Shown piece after piece: positions 38,585 to 49,474 of a stretch of DNA of 64,000 bases; the stretch's first letter is position 1, and every line of letters starts with the position of its first letter. Source of the stretch: Zoogloeaceae bacterium. Its GTDB lineage: Bacteria > Pseudomonadota > Gammaproteobacteria > Burkholderiales > Rhodocyclaceae. Both the position numbers and the translations under genes were made by a program. The notes below the pieces were generated by a model. That model searched no databases, was not told where the DNA came from, and saw only the letters and a program-made list of their open reading frames with translations. The DNA is taken from positions 310,001 through 374,000 of the forward strand of contig JACKMA010000002.1 in the NCBI GenBank assembly GCA_024235635.1, written 5' to 3'.

Positions 38585-38743
38585 TGGTCGATCTTCGGCG
38601 CCTGGCAACACCGCCAGTCGGTGTATTTCGGCTGGGACAAGCAGCTGATGTTCTGCGTGCCGGTGCTGAAGTTGCTGCCGCCGACCATGCGCTTCAGCGA
38701 AGTCGTCGACGCGGTGCTGCGCGAAAGCTACGTGCGCCGGGCC
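38585..38743 (+). pseudogene. Remnant of a phenol hydroxylase P4 (DmpO-like) gene
   Basis: In the 461-base stretch between the AarF-like gene and the octaheme cytochrome, one frame contains VYFGWDKQLMFC followed by LLPPTMRFSEVVDAVL and ESYVRR. From memory this matches the middle of DmpO/PhhO, the P4 component of multicomponent phenol hydroxylases (a YVNWENHLMFC-type segment, LPLPPDMPF, then EQVLPG). Only about 45 of the normal 115-120 residues are recognisable. The sequence before it has no start with a ribosome binding site, and the similarity ends after the VRRAS position, so the rest is missing. The remainder of the stretch (38454-38584 and 38744-38914) shows nothing. No other phenol hydroxylase subunit is in the window. 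Confidence 0.55.
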
Positions 38744-38914
38744 TCGACGGTCTCGGGGGCATCGGTTTCCGACGCGATCGCGATGCCTGCCGCCGCTGCG
38801 GCAGGCGCCCGCACGCAAGCCTCAAACCGCGGCCAGTGCCGTGTCGGTGACGCTCGCGTGACACCGCCCGGGGTGGCGGCAGCGCCACCGTCGACCGTCC
38901 GCGAGTGACTGCGA

Positions 38915-41008
38915 TCACTCGCCGGCGCGTGCCTCGCGTCGCGCCAGGTAGCCCTCCACGGCGTTCAGATTACGCTGCACCTGCGGGTTCTCCGGCATCA
39001 GTCTCGCCGCGGTGCGCAGCTCCGCCGCCGCCGTCTGCCAATCGGCCTGCTGGCCCCCGAGCAGGCCGAGCGCCAGGTGCAGCGGCCCGGGCGCCGCCGA
39101 CTGCGACAGGCCGTCGCGCAGCAGCGCGGCGGCTTCGTCGATGCGCCCGCTGGCGGCCAGCAGTGCAGCCAGACGCAGCCGACCCGGCTGCAGTGCGGGT
39201 TCGCGATCGAGGGCACGCCGGTAGTGACGTTCGGCCCTCGGCAGATCCCGTTGGGCCTGAGCGATCGCCGCCAGATTCAGTTGCGTCGCAGGCATGTCCG
39301 CCATCGCCTGTTGTGCCGCCAGCAGTTCCGACATCGCCGTCTTGCGCGCCTCGATCCAGGCCGGATCGAGGCGACTGTCCGGCAAATCGACCAGTCCCCG
39401 CGCAGCGGTGATTCGCACACCCCGCAGGGGATCGGCGAGCAGCGCAGGCAGCCGCGCCAGACGTTCCTCGGCCGGGCGAGCGGCGAGGGCGACCGCAGCG
39501 GCGATGCGCACGACCGGGTCCGGGTCGGTCAGGGCGGCGGCCGGCGCCGGCCCCGGGCTTTGCCGTGCCCAGATATCCAGCGCGCTCGCGCGCACGATGG
39601 CGGGCAGGTCGGTGTCGTCGATCAGGGCTGCGAGCGGGGGCATCGCGCCGGCTTCGCCGCGTCGCGCGGCCGCCAGCACTTCGCCGTAATGCGGTGGCCG
39701 TTTGCGTTCACCATGGTGGCGTGTGATCGCCGCCGCCGCCCAGGCCGCCGGGCGATCCGCGTGGCAGGTGGCGCAGGCATTGGGTGTGCCGATGCGTTCG
39801 CTCAGGTCCGGCCGTGGAATCCGGATGGCATGGTCCCGCCGCGCGTGCACCACCATGTAGTCGCGGCTCGGCATGTGGCAGTCGACGCACCGGCTGCCCG
39901 GCGTATCCGGCGCATGAAAGTGATGCTGGGCCGAATCGTAGGCCGTCGGCTGCAGGCCGGGAAAGCGGGTGCTGTCCGGCGTCGGGTTGTGGCATCCCAC
40001 GCAAAGCGCGTTGCCGGCGGCGCGAAGTCGGCCCCGGTGCGGTTCGTGGCAGTCGGTGCAGGCGACGCCCGCCTGGTACATGCGGCTCTGTCGATAGGAG
40101 CCGTATTCGAACACCTCCGCCAGTTGCTGGCCGTCGGCATGGTAGTCGCCCGCCTGCAGATTGTCCGGAATGAATTCGTCAAGCAGCGCGTTGCCGGGTG
40201 TGCTCTGTTCGACCAGGCGGGTGCGCCGGGCATGGCACACGGCACATTGGTCGACCTGGGCGGGACCGCCGGCCGCGGCCGCGTACAGCGAGCGATTGGG
40301 TGTGGCCAGCGGCTTCGCTGCCGGCGCGTTGCCGATGGCGCCGGCAGCGAGGGCGCGGGCACTGTCCACATGGGCACGTCCGCCGCCGTGGCAGGCCTGG
40401 CAGCCGACTCGCGGTTCGCCCCAGGTCGTGCGGTAGCTGTCGCTGTCGTCGTCATAGCCCTTGCGGTAGGCCGTAGTGTGGCACTCGCCGCACATCAGGT
40501 TCCAGTTCTGGTAGCGGCCGCGCCAGAGCAGGGCGTCGCCGGGCGCGACCGCGCCTTCGGGGTGCAGGCTGAACCAGCGGCGACGTTCGGTATCCCAGGC
40601 CACCGTGAACGCCTGGAGGCGTCCACCCGGCAGGGGCAGCAACAACTGCTGGAGCGGACGCACGCCGAATGTGTATTCGGCCGGGAATTCCGTCCGTGTG
40701 CCGTCGGCATCGCCGGTGACGACGGCGAAACGATCGCCGCGGCGTACGAAACGGGTCTGTTCGCCCGGCCGGGTGAAGCGGGCGTCGTCGAAATCGCCGA
40801 GGACCGTGGCGGCATCGGCCGGCGCCATTGCCTTGGCATGCTTGGAGTCTGCCCATCGCACGGCCTGCCGTTCGTGGCAGACCAGGCACTCGTGGTCGGA
40901 GGCATAGTCCGGTCGCGGGGCGGCCTGGGGCGCCGCGGCGCAGGCCGCCGCGCTGATGGCGGCGGCCACGATCGCGGCGAGGGCGACGGGCAGATGCATG
41001 CGTCTCAT
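38915..41008 (-). CDS. Octaheme c-type cytochrome with HEAT/TPR-like C terminus
   Basis: 697 residues from ATG 41008, which overlaps the sulfatase stop (ATGA); ATG 40999 is the alternative. The N-terminal signal is MRRMHLPVALAAIVAAAISAAA. Eight CxxCH heme sites are visible: CLVCH, CGECH, CQACH, CAVCH, CTDCH, CVGCH, CVDCH and CATCH, all in the first two-thirds. The last 230 residues are helical repeats: HEAT-like (DPVVRIAAAVALA, RGVRITAARGLVDL) then TPR-like (LPRAERHYRRALDREP, GRIDEAAALLRDGL). This architecture occurs in periplasmic multiheme proteins proposed to move electrons or to dock on partners. No electron-transfer role is documented for this exact type that I can name. Co-translation with an arylsulfatase is unexpected. 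Confidence 0.88.
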   Translation of the reverse strand: MRRMHLPVALAAIVAAAISAAACAAAPQAAPRPDYASDHECLVCHERQAVRWADSKHAKAMAPADAATVLGDFDDARFTRPGEQTRFVRRGDRFAVVTGDADGTRTEFPAEYTFGVRPLQQLLLPLPGGRLQAFTVAWDTERRRWFSLHPEGAVAPGDALLWRGRYQNWNLMCGECHTTAYRKGYDDDSDSYRTTWGEPRVGCQACHGGGRAHVDSARALAAGAIGNAPAAKPLATPNRSLYAAAAGGPAQVDQCAVCHARRTRLVEQSTPGNALLDEFIPDNLQAGDYHADGQQLAEVFEYGSYRQSRMYQAGVACTDCHEPHRGRLRAAGNALCVGCHNPTPDSTRFPGLQPTAYDSAQHHFHAPDTPGSRCVDCHMPSRDYMVVHARRDHAIRIPRPDLSERIGTPNACATCHADRPAAWAAAAITRHHGERKRPPHYGEVLAAARRGEAGAMPPLAALIDDTDLPAIVRASALDIWARQSPGPAPAAALTDPDPVVRIAAAVALAARPAEERLARLPALLADPLRGVRITAARGLVDLPDSRLDPAWIEARKTAMSELLAAQQAMADMPATQLNLAAIAQAQRDLPRAERHYRRALDREPALQPGRLRLAALLAASGRIDEAAALLRDGLSQSAAPGPLHLALGLLGGQQADWQTAAAELRTAARLMPENPQVQRNLNAVEGYLARREARAGE

Positions 41009-42777
41009 CTTGCCGTGCGCGGCTCGAGCTCGGCCTCGACCTTCAGGTCCTCGTAGTAGCGTGCGGCGTTGCTGTAGCCCGGACGCTCGGCCAGGTGGGG
41101 GATCTCCAGCGTGCCGGTTTCCTGCACGTACTGCGCCCACGCCGCAAGCATCTCGCGCAGCTTGTCCGGGTTCGCCGCGGCGAGGTCGTGCTGTTCGGCG
41201 CGATCCTCGGCCAGATTGAAGAGCTCCCACTGGTCCGTGCCCCAGGGCTTGTTGGCGAACACGATCTTCCAGTCACCCTTTCGCAATGCCTTGCGTCCGC
41301 CCAGTTCCCAGCCGATGACATCGTTCTCGCCACGCAGCGCGTCGCCGTTGCCCCCGAGGTAGCCGAGCATCGACTTGCCGCGTACCGGCAGGACGTCCTT
41401 GCCCTGATAGCGGGTGCCCGGGTGATGCGTGCCAGCCACTTCGTAGAGCGTCGGCGCAATGTCCGTGACGTGGGCGAACGCACTCCTGACGGTGCCGGCC
41501 GGGATGCCCGGACCCCAGGCAATGGCCGGCACCGAGATGCCGCCTTCGTACATGAAGGACTTGTACAGGCGGAACGGGGTCGAACCGACCTGGGCCCAAC
41601 CGGGGCCGTACTCGGCGAACGAGCCCGGCTTGCCGATGTGTTCGATGCTGTTGTCCATGTCCTTGTGGATCCATTCGCGCGTCCGGGCGACGTCGTAGAC
41701 CGAGTTGCCGTCGGCGCCGTTGTCGGAAAGGAAGAAGATGAACGTATTCTCCAGCTGCCCGCTGTCTCGGAGGTAGTCCAGCACCCGCCCGATGTTGCGG
41801 TCCATGCTGTCCACCATGGCGGCATACACCGCCATCCGTTTCGCTTCGGAAGCCTTCTCTGCCGGGCTCAGAGTGTCCCACTTGGGCCACAAAGCTTGCC
41901 CCTCGAAGACCTCGGTGCCGGCGGGAACAATGCCGAGCCTGTCCAGTCTTGCCAGCCGCTCCTTGCGCAGGGCATCGTAGCCGGCCTCGTAACGCCCTTC
42001 GTACTTCTTGATGTCCTCGTCGTGGGCTTGCAGCGGCCAATGGGGCGCGGTAAAGGCGAGGTAGCCGAAGAACGGTTTTCCGGAGTCTTTCCCGGCCTTC
42101 AAGTACTCGATCAGCTTGCCGGCGAAGAAATCGGACGAATAGAAGTCCTCGGGCACGGAGACCGATTTGCCATCCTCGCGATAGAGCGCCTTCGGCGGCT
42201 TGTCAGGATCGAGCGCCACGATGCCGCTCTGGTCGCCCCAGTGGCTCGAACCGCCTTGGACCAGGGCATAGGAATGATCGAAGCCGAATGATGCCGGGCT
42301 GTGCTCCTCCTTGACGCCGAGGTGCCACTTGCCGGTCATGGCGGTGCGATAGCCGGCATCCTTCAGCACCTGGGCCATCGGCACCACGCGATCGTTGAGA
42401 TGGCCTTCGTAGCCGGGCTTGCCGCGCTGCGCGTCAGTCATCAATTCGGCCATGTCGCCGAAACCGACCAGGTGATTGTCCGAGCCGGACATCAGCATCG
42501 CGCGGGTCGGGGAACAGAACGGCGACGCATGAAAGTGCGTCATCGTTGCGCCCTCGTGGGCGAGGCGGTCGAGGTTTGGCGTGGCGATCTCGCTGCCGAA
42601 CCGGCCGATGTCGGTGTAGCCCAGATCGTCCGCCATGATGAGCAGGATGTTCGGTCGTTGCTGGGGGGTCGCAGCGCCTGCCTGAGGGGCCTGCCAGGCG
42701 CCCACCAGCGCGACCAGTCCGATACACAGGGTCCTGGCCGGGCAAGGGCGGGTGAAGGGGGTGGAATGGGTTTTCAA
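41005..42777 (-). CDS. Arylsulfatase (type I, formylglycine-dependent), exported
   Basis: 590 residues if translation begins at TTG 42777, six bases after GAGGAG; another in-frame TTG at 42810 lacks such a site. Signal peptide of about 35 residues ending QAGA-ATPQ, so periplasmic. The alkaline-phosphatase-fold sulfatase core is complete: metal-binding DD (residues 50-51), the C88-S-P-T-R motif whose Cys is oxidised to formylglycine, GKWHLG, the APHWPLQA segment and FLSDNGADG. Length and motifs fit the AtsA-like group that hydrolyses aryl or alkyl sulfate esters. It would supply sulfate, or desulfate an aromatic substrate, next to aromatic-ring catabolism. A formylglycine-generating enzyme gene is not in the window. 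It lies directly upstream of, and overlaps, the octaheme cytochrome. Confidence 0.9.
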   Translation of the reverse strand: MKTHSTPFTRPCPARTLCIGLVALVGAWQAPQAGAATPQQRPNILLIMADDLGYTDIGRFGSEIATPNLDRLAHEGATMTHFHASPFCSPTRAMLMSGSDNHLVGFGDMAELMTDAQRGKPGYEGHLNDRVVPMAQVLKDAGYRTAMTGKWHLGVKEEHSPASFGFDHSYALVQGGSSHWGDQSGIVALDPDKPPKALYREDGKSVSVPEDFYSSDFFAGKLIEYLKAGKDSGKPFFGYLAFTAPHWPLQAHDEDIKKYEGRYEAGYDALRKERLARLDRLGIVPAGTEVFEGQALWPKWDTLSPAEKASEAKRMAVYAAMVDSMDRNIGRVLDYLRDSGQLENTFIFFLSDNGADGNSVYDVARTREWIHKDMDNSIEHIGKPGSFAEYGPGWAQVGSTPFRLYKSFMYEGGISVPAIAWGPGIPAGTVRSAFAHVTDIAPTLYEVAGTHHPGTRYQGKDVLPVRGKSMLGYLGGNGDALRGENDVIGWELGGRKALRKGDWKIVFANKPWGTDQWELFNLAEDRAEQHDLAAANPDKLREMLAAWAQYVQETGTLEIPHLAERPGYSNAARYYEDLKVEAELEPRTAR

Positions 42778-42797
42778 GGTCGTCTCCTCGTCATCGA

Positions 42798-43262
42798 CTA
42801 TGCCCGCCAAGGGGTCGGGCGCTCACATCGGTGGGCGGGCGGCCGGGGCCTCCCGGTTGCGTGGTGCTCGAAGCAGTGCTGGTACAGGCAGGTGCGCGCA
42901 CCAGGCTTGATCTCGCGGGAAACCGGCATCACGCCGTTGTCGTCGACATAGGGCCGCAAGGCGGCGAACACGGCTCTCACCCGTTGCGGCGGCTGCGCCG
43001 CGAGATCGGTGGATTCGGCGGGATCGTCGGCCAGATTGCAGAACGTCCAGTCGCCCTTGCCGTCGCGCAGCGTCGGCCGTCCGGCGCGCCTGGCCGGATC
43101 CTTGTGAAAGTGCTTGTCCGCCAGCCAACGGGCGGGAGCCTGCGGCAGCGGGCGGATTCCGGCGAAGGGATTGTTTGCCTGGGCCTGGGCGCCTGCAGGA
43201 AGAACGGCGCCGGCGGGTACGATCGCCCCCGTGGCCAGGGCGATTGACGGCTCGAACATCAT
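42798..43262 (-). pseudogene. Truncated arylsulfatase-like gene (C-terminal remnant)
   Basis: 154 residues. After a short hydrophobic start (MMFEPSIALATGAIVPAG) and a spacer, residues about 66-115 match the very end of arylsulfatases: KGDWTFCNLADDPAESTDLAAQ then YVDDNGVMPVSREIKP, parallel to the ELFNLAEDRAEQHDLAAAN tail of the intact sulfatase next door. No catalytic core, CxPxR motif or metal ligands are present, so it cannot be a sulfatase. It reads as a deletion remnant whose start region was retained. It ends about 20 nt before the intact sulfatase start and may still be transcribed with it. Expression as a small exported protein cannot be excluded. Confidence 0.55.
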
Positions 43263-43450
43263 GGTCTCCGTTTGCGTGTTCTGCTTTTGGTCATTCGGCC
43301 GTAGCGCTCGATCCGCGGCCCGGCAAAGGCGGGCGGTAGTGGTTCAAACGCTGGCGGCGGCGACTCTACGCAACCGGTGTGCCACTGATATTCCGCCCAT
43401 GACATTAGAATCAACAGAGACGGCGGTAGGGCGTTAAACGTGCGAAATCT

Positions 43451-43485
43451 CGAGAAAAATCGAAAACCACGAGAAGCCCTCGTGG
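43451..43485 (-). terminator. Rho-independent terminator for the kinase/regulator pair
   Basis: On the minus strand, CCACGAG-GGCTT-CTCGTGG (43485 to 43467; 7-bp perfect stem, 5-base loop) is followed by TTTTCGATTTTT. It lies 71 bases past the stop of the NtrC-type regulator and points the right way to end that transcript. It also separates this unit from the sulfatase genes. Confidence 0.8.
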
Positions 43486-43555
43486 CGGAGGGGTGGGGAC
43501 GGCGGCCGAGGCCGAGTGGACGATTCTTGACCGGCTAGAATCGCCCGGTGGGCAA

Positions 43556-44904
<1,349 letters not shown>

Positions 44905-44930
<26 letters not shown>

Positions 44931-46929
44931 GGTCTCGGGTTGCGATCGGCCAAGTCAGGGTAACCCGGGTGCCGCCGCCCTGCGCGCTCGCGACCGCGAT
45001 AAGACCGCCGTGATCCTGGACGATCTTGCGCACGATCGGCAGCCCGAGCCCGCTGCCGCCAGGCCGGGTCGTGAAGAAGGGTTCGAAGATGCGTGCCTGC
45101 ACGTCCTGGGGGATGCCGGGCCCGGAATCCGCCACCGTAAGCGTCAGCTGACGACCGGTGCACGTCGCCTCGATCGTGACCACGCCGCCGTCGGGCTGGA
45201 CCTGGATCGCATTCAGCACGAGATTGAGCAGGACCTGCTTGAGCTGGTGACGGTCGGCCCACAGCGGTGGCAGGGCGTCGAGGTCGCCGAGCTCGACTCG
45301 CACCTTTCGGCTATTGGCGTCGCGTCGTGTCCAAAGCACCACGTCGTCGAGAATCTGCCGGAGCATGCAGGCTTCCGGCGCCGGTGCTTGCTCGGCTGCG
45401 TAGCCGTGAAATCCGCGAAGAAAGGCCGACAGGCGGTCGATCTCCGATTCGAGCCGGACCAGGTCGCCGCGCATGTCGTCGGAAATCGCGGCTTCGAACT
45501 GAAGGGATTGGACGACGGCCTTCATGCCGCCTAGCGGATTGCCGATTTCGTGCGCCAGCCCCATGGTCAGCTCGCCCATCGTCGACAGCTTTTCCATCTG
45601 GAACATCTGGCGGTCGAATTCGCGACGTTCCTCCTGCAGGGCCCGGCGCTCGAACACCGTCGCCAGCCGTTGGGCGACGACGTCGACCAGCGCCTGCAAG
45701 TCGTCGAGCGCCCGGCCGCCACCGTCTTGTCGCGTCGAGCGATGCCCGACGGTGAGTTTGCCGCGTACTTGCCCGTCGAGCCGCAGCGGCGCGCTCAGTC
45801 GGACGTCGGCATTGCCGAGTTTGCTCGACAGGTAGTGCTGTCCATCCCATTCGATTTCGACCCCTGTCGTCTGTGGCCGCGCGGCGCCAGCACGGACCGC
45901 GCCGGCCACGTCAGCCAGCATGCTCGGCACCGGCGCATCGAGATCCTCGCTGGCCTTGAACACGGCATGCAGGCAGGTCTGCTGGCGGACGCGTTCGGCC
46001 AGTGCGCTGCGGGCGGCGAGCAGGTCCGTAGTCCGGTGCTTGACCGCCCGCCGCAGGGTCCAGAGCCACACCAGCAGGACCGCGAGGGCCAGCAGGGCAG
46101 CAATCAGCACCTTGCTCAGGTGGCGCAGGTAGGGCGACGTTTGCTGTAGCGCCGATCCAAGCCAGCGTTCGGTGGTGGCTTTGCGCTCTGCCAGCGGGAT
46201 CTTCGCGAAGCCGGTGGCGATCAGCCGGCGGGTGTCGTCGTCGCGCTGGCGCACGGCCCAGTGCAGCGAAATCGAGCGCAAGGGCGGTGAACGGCGGAAC
46301 TCGTCGGCCCGTCCGGAGCGATTGAGCAGATAGCTGGCCTGCTGATCCGGCAGGCAGAAGACCCGGATGCCGCCGTCCAGCGCCGCAGCGACCAGGGCCT
46401 CGAAGCTGGGGAAGGTGACGAGATTCTGCGAACCGCCCGCGGTCAGCTCCGGGATGCAGGCGCCGCCGTCCCGCACCCCGATCAGGAATCCGCGAGCGCT
46501 GTTTGCGTCGACGATGCCACTGATGCTCTGGTGGAAATACAGTGTCAGGTCGGAGGGCATGTAGGGCAGGGACAGCAACAGCCGGTCGCCTTCCTCTTCC
46601 GCGCTCGACACGATATCGACCGCGTCGGCCTCGCCGCTCAGGACCAGCGCCTTGGCGGTGCTCCAGTCCACCGGGCGCAGGTGCACCCGGATGCCGGTGC
46701 TCGCTTCCCACAGCGACCACATGTCGACCCGCAGGCCCTGCAACTGCCCGTTCTCGTCATTGAACAGCAATGGGGGGCTGTTCTTCGGGACCGCCACCGT
46801 GATCTCGTCGGGGGGCAACCCGCGACCCGGTATCGCCGGGGGCGCCGGCAGCAGAAGGCCGAGCAGCAACGCTGCCGCCCATTGGTGGCGACGCCTGCAG
46901 CAGGCCAGGCACGGACGGGCTTGTTTCAT
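44905..46929 (-). CDS. Histidine kinase with periplasmic SBP_bac_3-type sensor
   Basis: About 674 residues from ATG 46929 (MKQARPCLACC); ATGs at 46941 and 46950 are alternatives and none has a clear ribosome binding site. A signal sequence or helix is followed by a periplasmic solute-binding domain of the SBP_bac_3 (PBPb) type (about 42-260: ITVAVPKNSPPLLFNDENG, SGEADAVDIVSSAEEEGDRL, RLIATGFAKIPLAERKAT), a transmembrane helix (about 277-300), a GAF-like linker, HisKA with the H box LAHEIGNPLGGMK and HATPase (NLVLNAIQVQPDG, GGSGLGLP). The sensor type suggests a small carboxylate or amino-acid-like ligand. It pairs with the downstream NtrC-type regulator (26-nt overlap). It is divergent from the meta-cleavage operon and may sense a pathway-related compound. 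Confidence 0.88.
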
Positions 46930-47060
46930 GCCGGCGGCCATGCAGCGCATTGAAGACGATTCATCTGCGGCGATTCGTGCGCTGGGTCACATGAACCCGC
47001 GCTGCCTTTTTGTACGGGTGACTGGCCGGACAGCATGCGCCCAGTCGCCACCGGAATTCA

Positions 47061-47127
47061 ACATATAAAGAAGGTATCGCCATGTAATTTCTTTGGTATT
47101 GGACGGTATGTCTAGCGGCTCCTAGAC
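47061..47127. promoter_or_regulatory. AT-rich control region with two inverted repeats before the meta-cleavage operon
   Basis: The divergent gap 46930-47208 contains a markedly AT-rich patch (47061-47110). Two inverted repeats are visible: AAAGAA/TTCTTT (47067-47072 and 47089-47094) and the perfect GTCTAG-CGGCTC-CTAGAC (47110-47127). They sit 80-140 bases before the first meta-cleavage start codon, where promoter and operator elements would lie. No sigma-54 element of correct spacing was found, so a sigma-70 promoter with an unidentified regulator is the better guess. Confidence 0.4.
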
Positions 47128-47208
47128 TGCGCTTCATCGCAATCGATCGTCGGGGTGGCAGTCGGGGACTCCGGCTTCGCCCGGTTCGCTGCAAAGCAGG
47201 AGGACGGA

Positions 47209-48669
47209 ATGCGTCAGATCGAACATTTCATCGGTGGTGAATTCACCGCCGGCAGCAGCGGGCGTCGATTCGAGAAGCGCTCTCCGCTGGACAACCGCGT
47301 CATCACCAGCATCGCAGAAGGCGGCAAGGCCGAGGTGGACGCTGCGGTGGCAGCTGCCCGCGCCGCTCTCGACGGTGATTGGGGGCGCCTCACGACCGAT
47401 GCACGGGTGACGATGCTGCACGCCGTGGCCGACGAGATCAGCCGCCGCTTCGACGACTTCGTCGACGCCGAGATGGCAGACACCGGACAGCCGGCCCACG
47501 TCATGGAGCACGTGTTCATCCCGCGCGGCGCGGCCAACTTCAAGATCTTCGCCGACGTCGTCAAGAATGTTCCGAACGAGTCTTTCCGCATGGACACGTC
47601 GGACGGCCGCGGCGCGCTCAACTACGGCATTCGGGTACCGAAGGGCGTGATCGGCGTGATCAGCCCGTGGAACGCGCCCTTTCTGCTGATGACCTGGAAG
47701 GTCGGACCGGCCCTGGCCTGTGGCAACACGGTGGTCGTCAAGCCGTCCGAGGAGACGCCCAACACCGCCGCCCTGCTCGGGGAGGTGATGGACGCAGTAG
47801 GCGTACCGGCCGGGGTCTACAACGTCGTCAATGGCTTTGGACCCGACTCTGCCGGCGCGTTCATCACCAGCCACCCAGGGGTCGACGCCATCACCTTCAC
47901 CGGCGAGACCCGCACCGGAACCGCGATCATGAAAGCTGCGGCCGAGGGCACCCGCGACGTCTCCTTCGAGATGGGCGGCAAGAACGCCGGCATCGTGTTC
48001 GCCGACTGTGATTTCGATGCGGCGGTCGCCGGCATCTTTCGCTCGGCCTTCCTCAATACCGGCCAGGTCTGCCTCGGCACCGAGCGGGTGTATGTGGAGC
48101 GGCCGATCTTCGAGCGCTTCGTCGAGGCGCTCAGGAACAAGGCAGAGGGCGTGCGCTTCGGGCCGCCTCGCGATCAGGGGGCCGACTACGGGCCGCTGAT
48201 CAGCCGCGAACACCAGCAGAAGGTCCTCGCCTATTACGCCAAGGCCGTGGCCGAAGGGGCCACGGTCGTCACCGGCGGCGGCGTGCCCGACATGCCGGCC
48301 GGGCTGGCCGACGGCAACTGGGTGCAGCCGACGATCTGGACCGGCCTGCCGGAGACCGCCACCGTGGTCCGCGAGGAGATCTTCGGCCCGTGTTGCCACG
48401 TCCGTCCGTTCGACAGCGAGGACGAAGTGGTCCGGCTCGCAAACGACACCGACTACGGCCTCGCGACGACGGTGTGGACCAGCAACCTGCAGCGCGCGCA
48501 CCGCATGGCCGAGCGCATCGACGTGGGCATCACCTGGATCAACAGTTGGTTCCTGCGCGATCTGCGCACGGCCTTCGGCGGGGCGAAGCAGTCCGGCATC
48601 GGACGAGAAGGTGGCGTCCATTCCCTCGAGTTCTACACGGAACTGAGAAACGTCTGCGTCAAGCTGTGA
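47209..48669 (+). CDS. dmpC: 2-hydroxymuconic semialdehyde dehydrogenase
   Basis: 486 residues, the same length as DmpC/XylG; ATG 47209 follows AGGAGG at five bases. Aldehyde dehydrogenase fold with NAD-binding SPWNAPFLLMTWK, catalytic Glu in FEMGGKNAG and catalytic Cys in NTGQVCLGTERV. The C-terminal FGGAKQSGIGREGGVHSLEFYTE block is typical of this subfamily. It oxidises 2-hydroxymuconic semialdehyde, the catechol ring-cleavage product, to 2-hydroxymuconate (oxalocrotonate enol) in the cytoplasm. First gene of an operon with dmpE, dmpH, dmpI, dmpF, dmpG and dmpB in tight or overlapping order; the dehydrogenase (oxalocrotonate) branch of the meta pathway is therefore fully encoded. Confidence 0.95.
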   Translation: MRQIEHFIGGEFTAGSSGRRFEKRSPLDNRVITSIAEGGKAEVDAAVAAARAALDGDWGRLTTDARVTMLHAVADEISRRFDDFVDAEMADTGQPAHVMEHVFIPRGAANFKIFADVVKNVPNESFRMDTSDGRGALNYGIRVPKGVIGVISPWNAPFLLMTWKVGPALACGNTVVVKPSEETPNTAALLGEVMDAVGVPAGVYNVVNGFGPDSAGAFITSHPGVDAITFTGETRTGTAIMKAAAEGTRDVSFEMGGKNAGIVFADCDFDAAVAGIFRSAFLNTGQVCLGTERVYVERPIFERFVEALRNKAEGVRFGPPRDQGADYGPLISREHQQKVLAYYAKAVAEGATVVTGGGVPDMPAGLADGNWVQPTIWTGLPETATVVREEIFGPCCHVRPFDSEDEVVRLANDTDYGLATTVWTSNLQRAHRMAERIDVGITWINSWFLRDLRTAFGGAKQSGIGREGGVHSLEFYTELRNVCVKL

Positions 48670-48676
48670 GGCCGAC

Positions 48677-49474
48677 ATGAACGAAGAAACCATCCGGAAA
48701 TTCGGCGACGAACTCTACGCCGCCTGGCTCGAGCGCAAGACCGTGGCACCGCTGACCGAGCGTGATCCCAGGATCACGCTCGAGACCGCCTACCGGATCG
48801 CGCTGCGCACCATCGACCGGCGCGTGCAGGCGGGCGAAACCATCGTCGGCAAGAAGATCGGCGTCACCTCGAAGCCGGTGCAGGACTTTCTCGGCGTGTT
48901 TCAGCCCGACTTCGGCCAGCTGACCTCCGGCATGGTCCATGAAGACGGCGCCACCATCGATCTGGGTACGCTGATTCAGGCCAAGGCCGAGGCCGAACTG
49001 GCCTTCGTGCTCAAGGAGGATCTGGCCGGCCCGGGCATCACGGCGATGGACGTCATCCGCGCCACCGACTACGTGGCGCCGTGCTTCGAGATCGTCGATT
49101 CCCGCATCACCGACTGGAAGATCAGGATCCAGGACACCGTGGCGGACAACGCCTCCTGCGGCGTGTATGTGCTCGGCAGGACCAAGGGCGATCCGCGCAA
49201 GCTGGACATCACGCTGGCCGGCATGGTGCTGGAGAAGAACGGCGAGCTGTTCTCCACCGGCGTCGGCGCCGCCGTGCAGGGCTCGCCGGCCAACGCCGTG
49301 GCATGGCTGGCCAACACCCTGGGCGAGCTGGGCATTCCGTTCAAGGCCGGCGAGGTGATCCTGTCCGGCTCGCAGTCGGCGCTGGTACCGGTCACCGGGG
49401 GCGACGAACTGGTCTGCCACGTGGGCGGACTGGGTTGCTGCAGCATCAAATTCTCGGGAAGGAGCGCCGCATGA
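48677..49474 (+). CDS. dmpE: 2-oxopent-4-enoate (2-hydroxypentadienoate) hydratase
   Basis: 265 residues, close to the 261 of DmpE/XylJ, starting MNEETIRKFGDELYAAW 7 nt after dmpC. It has the family signatures GKKIGVTSKPVQDFLGV, an AEAELAFVLKEDL metal-site segment and CFEIVDSRITDWKI. It adds water to 2-hydroxypenta-2,4-dienoate to give 4-hydroxy-2-oxovalerate. Its stop overlaps the start of the paralogous decarboxylase (ATGA); in known systems the two proteins form a complex that channels the unstable dienol. Confidence 0.94.
   Translation: MNEETIRKFGDELYAAWLERKTVAPLTERDPRITLETAYRIALRTIDRRVQAGETIVGKKIGVTSKPVQDFLGVFQPDFGQLTSGMVHEDGATIDLGTLIQAKAEAELAFVLKEDLAGPGITAMDVIRATDYVAPCFEIVDSRITDWKIRIQDTVADNASCGVYVLGRTKGDPRKLDITLAGMVLEKNGELFSTGVGAAVQGSPANAVAWLANTLGELGIPFKAGEVILSGSQSALVPVTGGDELVCHVGGLGCCSIKFSGRSAA

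Noticed and set aside
47022..47041. TGGCCGGACAGCATGC as a sigma-54 promoter for the meta-cleavage operon
   Set aside because: The GG-to-GC spacing is one base too long and the -12 box does not fit.
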